A DNA stretch of 15,295 nt from NCBI GenBank assembly GCA_964387935.1, contig CAYLZN010000115.1, forward strand, positions 1 to 15,295, in the 5' to 3' direction. Each line of letters starts with the position of its first letter. The first letter of the stretch is position 1. Positions 14,540 through 15,295 of this stretch are shown here, piece after piece. A program made the position numbers and the translations under genes. A model generated the notes under the pieces. That model had not been told where the DNA came from. It did no database searches and saw only the letters and a list, made by a program, of their open reading frames with translations. Source of the stretch: CAYLZN01 sp964387935. Lineage in GTDB: Bacteria > Acidobacteriota > Vicinamibacteria > Vicinamibacterales > JAFNAJ01.

Positions 14540-15130
14540 GTGAAGCAACAACTCCTGAGAACCGTCACGCTCGCGCTTCTTTTCAACGGATTTGTCGCGG
14601 GCGCCACGCCGGGCTGGGCACAGGACAAGGTGACGGTGCCGACGGGCACGCGGCTCCTGATCCGGATGACCACGTCGGTGGAATCCGGCAGGAACAGGGT
14701 CGGCTCGATCTTCACCGCCGAGCTCCAGACGAATCTCCAGGTCGGAAGCGATGTCGTGGCTCCGGCCGGGACGGTCGTGCATGGCCGGCTCGCAAACGTG
14801 ACCGGCGCGGGGCGGGCCGTCGGACGATCGGATCTCCAGCTGGAGCTGACCGACATCGTCATCAACGGTACGGCCTTCCCGATCGTCAGCAGCGACTTCA
14901 GCGTGCAGGGCGGCCGGGCCTCGACAGAATCGGCGGGGCGCCTGCTGCGCGGGGTGGGTCTCGGCGCGGCCGTGGGCGCGTTCAACAGCGGCGCGGGGCG
15001 GGGCGCGGGCATGGGCGCGACGGCGGCGGCCGCGGCCTCGGTGATGAGCAGAGGTGAACAGGTCAACGTCCCGAGAGGCACGATCCTCGAGTTCCGCCTC
15101 CAGGAGCCCGCGAGCCTGCCGAGGCGATAG
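14540..15130 (+). CDS. Exported protein with VirB10-like beta domain and glycine-zipper segment
   Basis: This 196-residue exported protein of unknown function starts at GTG 14540, chosen from its ribosome site. The signal peptide runs to about ATPGWAQ (residue 27). The body opens VTVPTGTRLLIRMTTSVES, then GSIFTAELQTNLQVGSDVVA and PAGTVVHGRLANVTGAGRAV. This wording, with its 'PxGTxL...PAGTxVxGxV' pattern, resembles the beta-rich fold of TrbI/VirB10-like proteins, though no secretion genes are nearby. Residues about 135-168 are a Gly/Ala-rich zipper (LLRGVGLGAAVGAF and GAGRGAGMGATAAAA), which could insert in or associate with a membrane. The protein ends NVPRGTILEFRLQEPASLP, repeating the opening motif. 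A heptad array follows the stop by four bases. Confidence 0.78.
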   Translation: MKQQLLRTVTLALLFNGFVAGATPGWAQDKVTVPTGTRLLIRMTTSVESGRNRVGSIFTAELQTNLQVGSDVVAPAGTVVHGRLANVTGAGRAVGRSDLQLELTDIVINGTAFPIVSSDFSVQGGRASTESAGRLLRGVGLGAAVGAFNSGAGRGAGMGATAAAAASVMSRGEQVNVPRGTILEFRLQEPASLPRR

Positions 15131-15134
15131 AATC

Positions 15135-15197
15135 GGGCTCAGGGCTCAGGGCTCAGGGCTCAAGGCGCAGGGCGCAGGGCCCAGGGCCCAGGGCGCA
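15135..15197. repeat. Heptad array, GGGCTCA family
   Basis: Nine tandem 7-bp units: GGGCTCA four times, then AGGCGCA, GGGCGCA, GGGCCCA twice and GGGCGCA. The unit is the reverse complement of TGAGCCC in the array at 5623-5685. It lies between the glycine-zipper gene and the ribbon-helix-helix gene. Confidence 0.9.
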
Positions 15198-15227
15198 CTG
15201 CTGCCATTGGCGTGTTACGTTGAGTGC

Positions 15228-15295
15228 ATGAGTACCACCTTGACCATCCGGCTCGGCGATCGCCTGGCGCAGGCGTTGGAGGAAGAAGCGAAGCA
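15228..15295 (+). CDS. Ribbon-helix-helix (CopG/antitoxin-like) protein, 5' end only
   Basis: The first 22 codons before the window ends read MSTTLTIRLGDRLAQALEEE followed by AK. This is the typical opening of a CopG/ribbon-helix-helix DNA-binding protein: a beta strand with alternating Thr/Ile/Arg, then a first helix. Such proteins are usually antitoxins that repress their own operon, so a toxin gene would be expected downstream, outside the window. No Shine-Dalgarno sequence precedes the ATG. With only the N-terminus visible, the family is a reasonable guess and the role is inferred. Confidence 0.6.
   Translation, partial: MSTTLTIRLGDRLAQALEEEAK

Noticed and set aside
13016..14782. 588-codon minus-strand frame spanning the DUF362 and small exported genes
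   Set aside because: It crosses two intergenic spacers and three real genes and has no recognisable domains.
14540..15130. Type IV secretion component (VirB10/TrbI)
   Set aside because: Only the beta-rich wording is shared; the protein is short, lacks the transmembrane-proline region layout, and no other secretion genes are present.

Overview
This is a GC-rich window from a scaffolded, probably metagenome-derived, bacterial assembly. The best guess for the source is a soil-type Acidobacteriota (Vicinamibacteria-like). This rests on the Oar-type TonB-dependent receptor wording, the many exported proteins of unknown function, and the 7-bp intergenic repeat arrays. There is no rRNA or other phylogenetic marker, so the assignment is an inference. 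No tRNA, rRNA, CRISPR, prophage or insertion sequence was recognised.

Layout. Bases 1 to about 689 (minus) hold a frameshifted TonB-dependent receptor fragment. It abuts head-to-head an N-terminally truncated penicillin/AHL acylase (about 690-2921, plus). The start regions of both genes and their shared promoter are missing, which means either a deletion or an assembly chimera. A compact VapBC-type toxin-antitoxin pair follows (3050-3627, minus), lying between two imperfect 37-nt direct repeats. Next is an exported M20 AbgB-like amidohydrolase (minus). A 100-N gap sits immediately upstream of it; the gap is bordered by an exact 55-bp duplication, so it is very probably artificial. A divergent lipoprotein with a predicted beta-propeller (plus) converges on a class III-like polyphosphate kinase 2 (minus). 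Divergent from that is a two-module patatin/Omp85-type phospholipase (plus), which converges on an alpha/beta-hydrolase esterase (minus). The last part, on the plus strand, holds an exported COG3650-like plus double-META protein with a closely coupled DUF362 gene, two small exported proteins, and the first 22 codons of a ribbon-helix-helix (antitoxin-like) gene cut by the window end.

Themes. The gene content is mostly envelope and exported hydrolases (acylase, amidohydrolase, phospholipase, esterase) plus small stress-type modules (VapBC, PPK2, META/HslJ). No single pathway joins them. The only clear operon-like pairs are vapBC (4-nt overlap) and META-DUF362 (16-nt gap), with a possible third at 13976-15130.

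The most striking non-coding feature is a set of short arrays with a 7-bp period in three sequence families (GTACGGC, CGGTCGT, TGAGCCC and their complements). They occupy all three convergent gene junctions and two other spacers. In one spacer the families grade into one another, and in another the array encodes the C-terminal tail of the esterase. I see no convincing new defence or biosynthetic system. The findings most worth following are the heptad arrays, the repeat-flanked VapBC unit, the double truncation at about 690, and the false gap.
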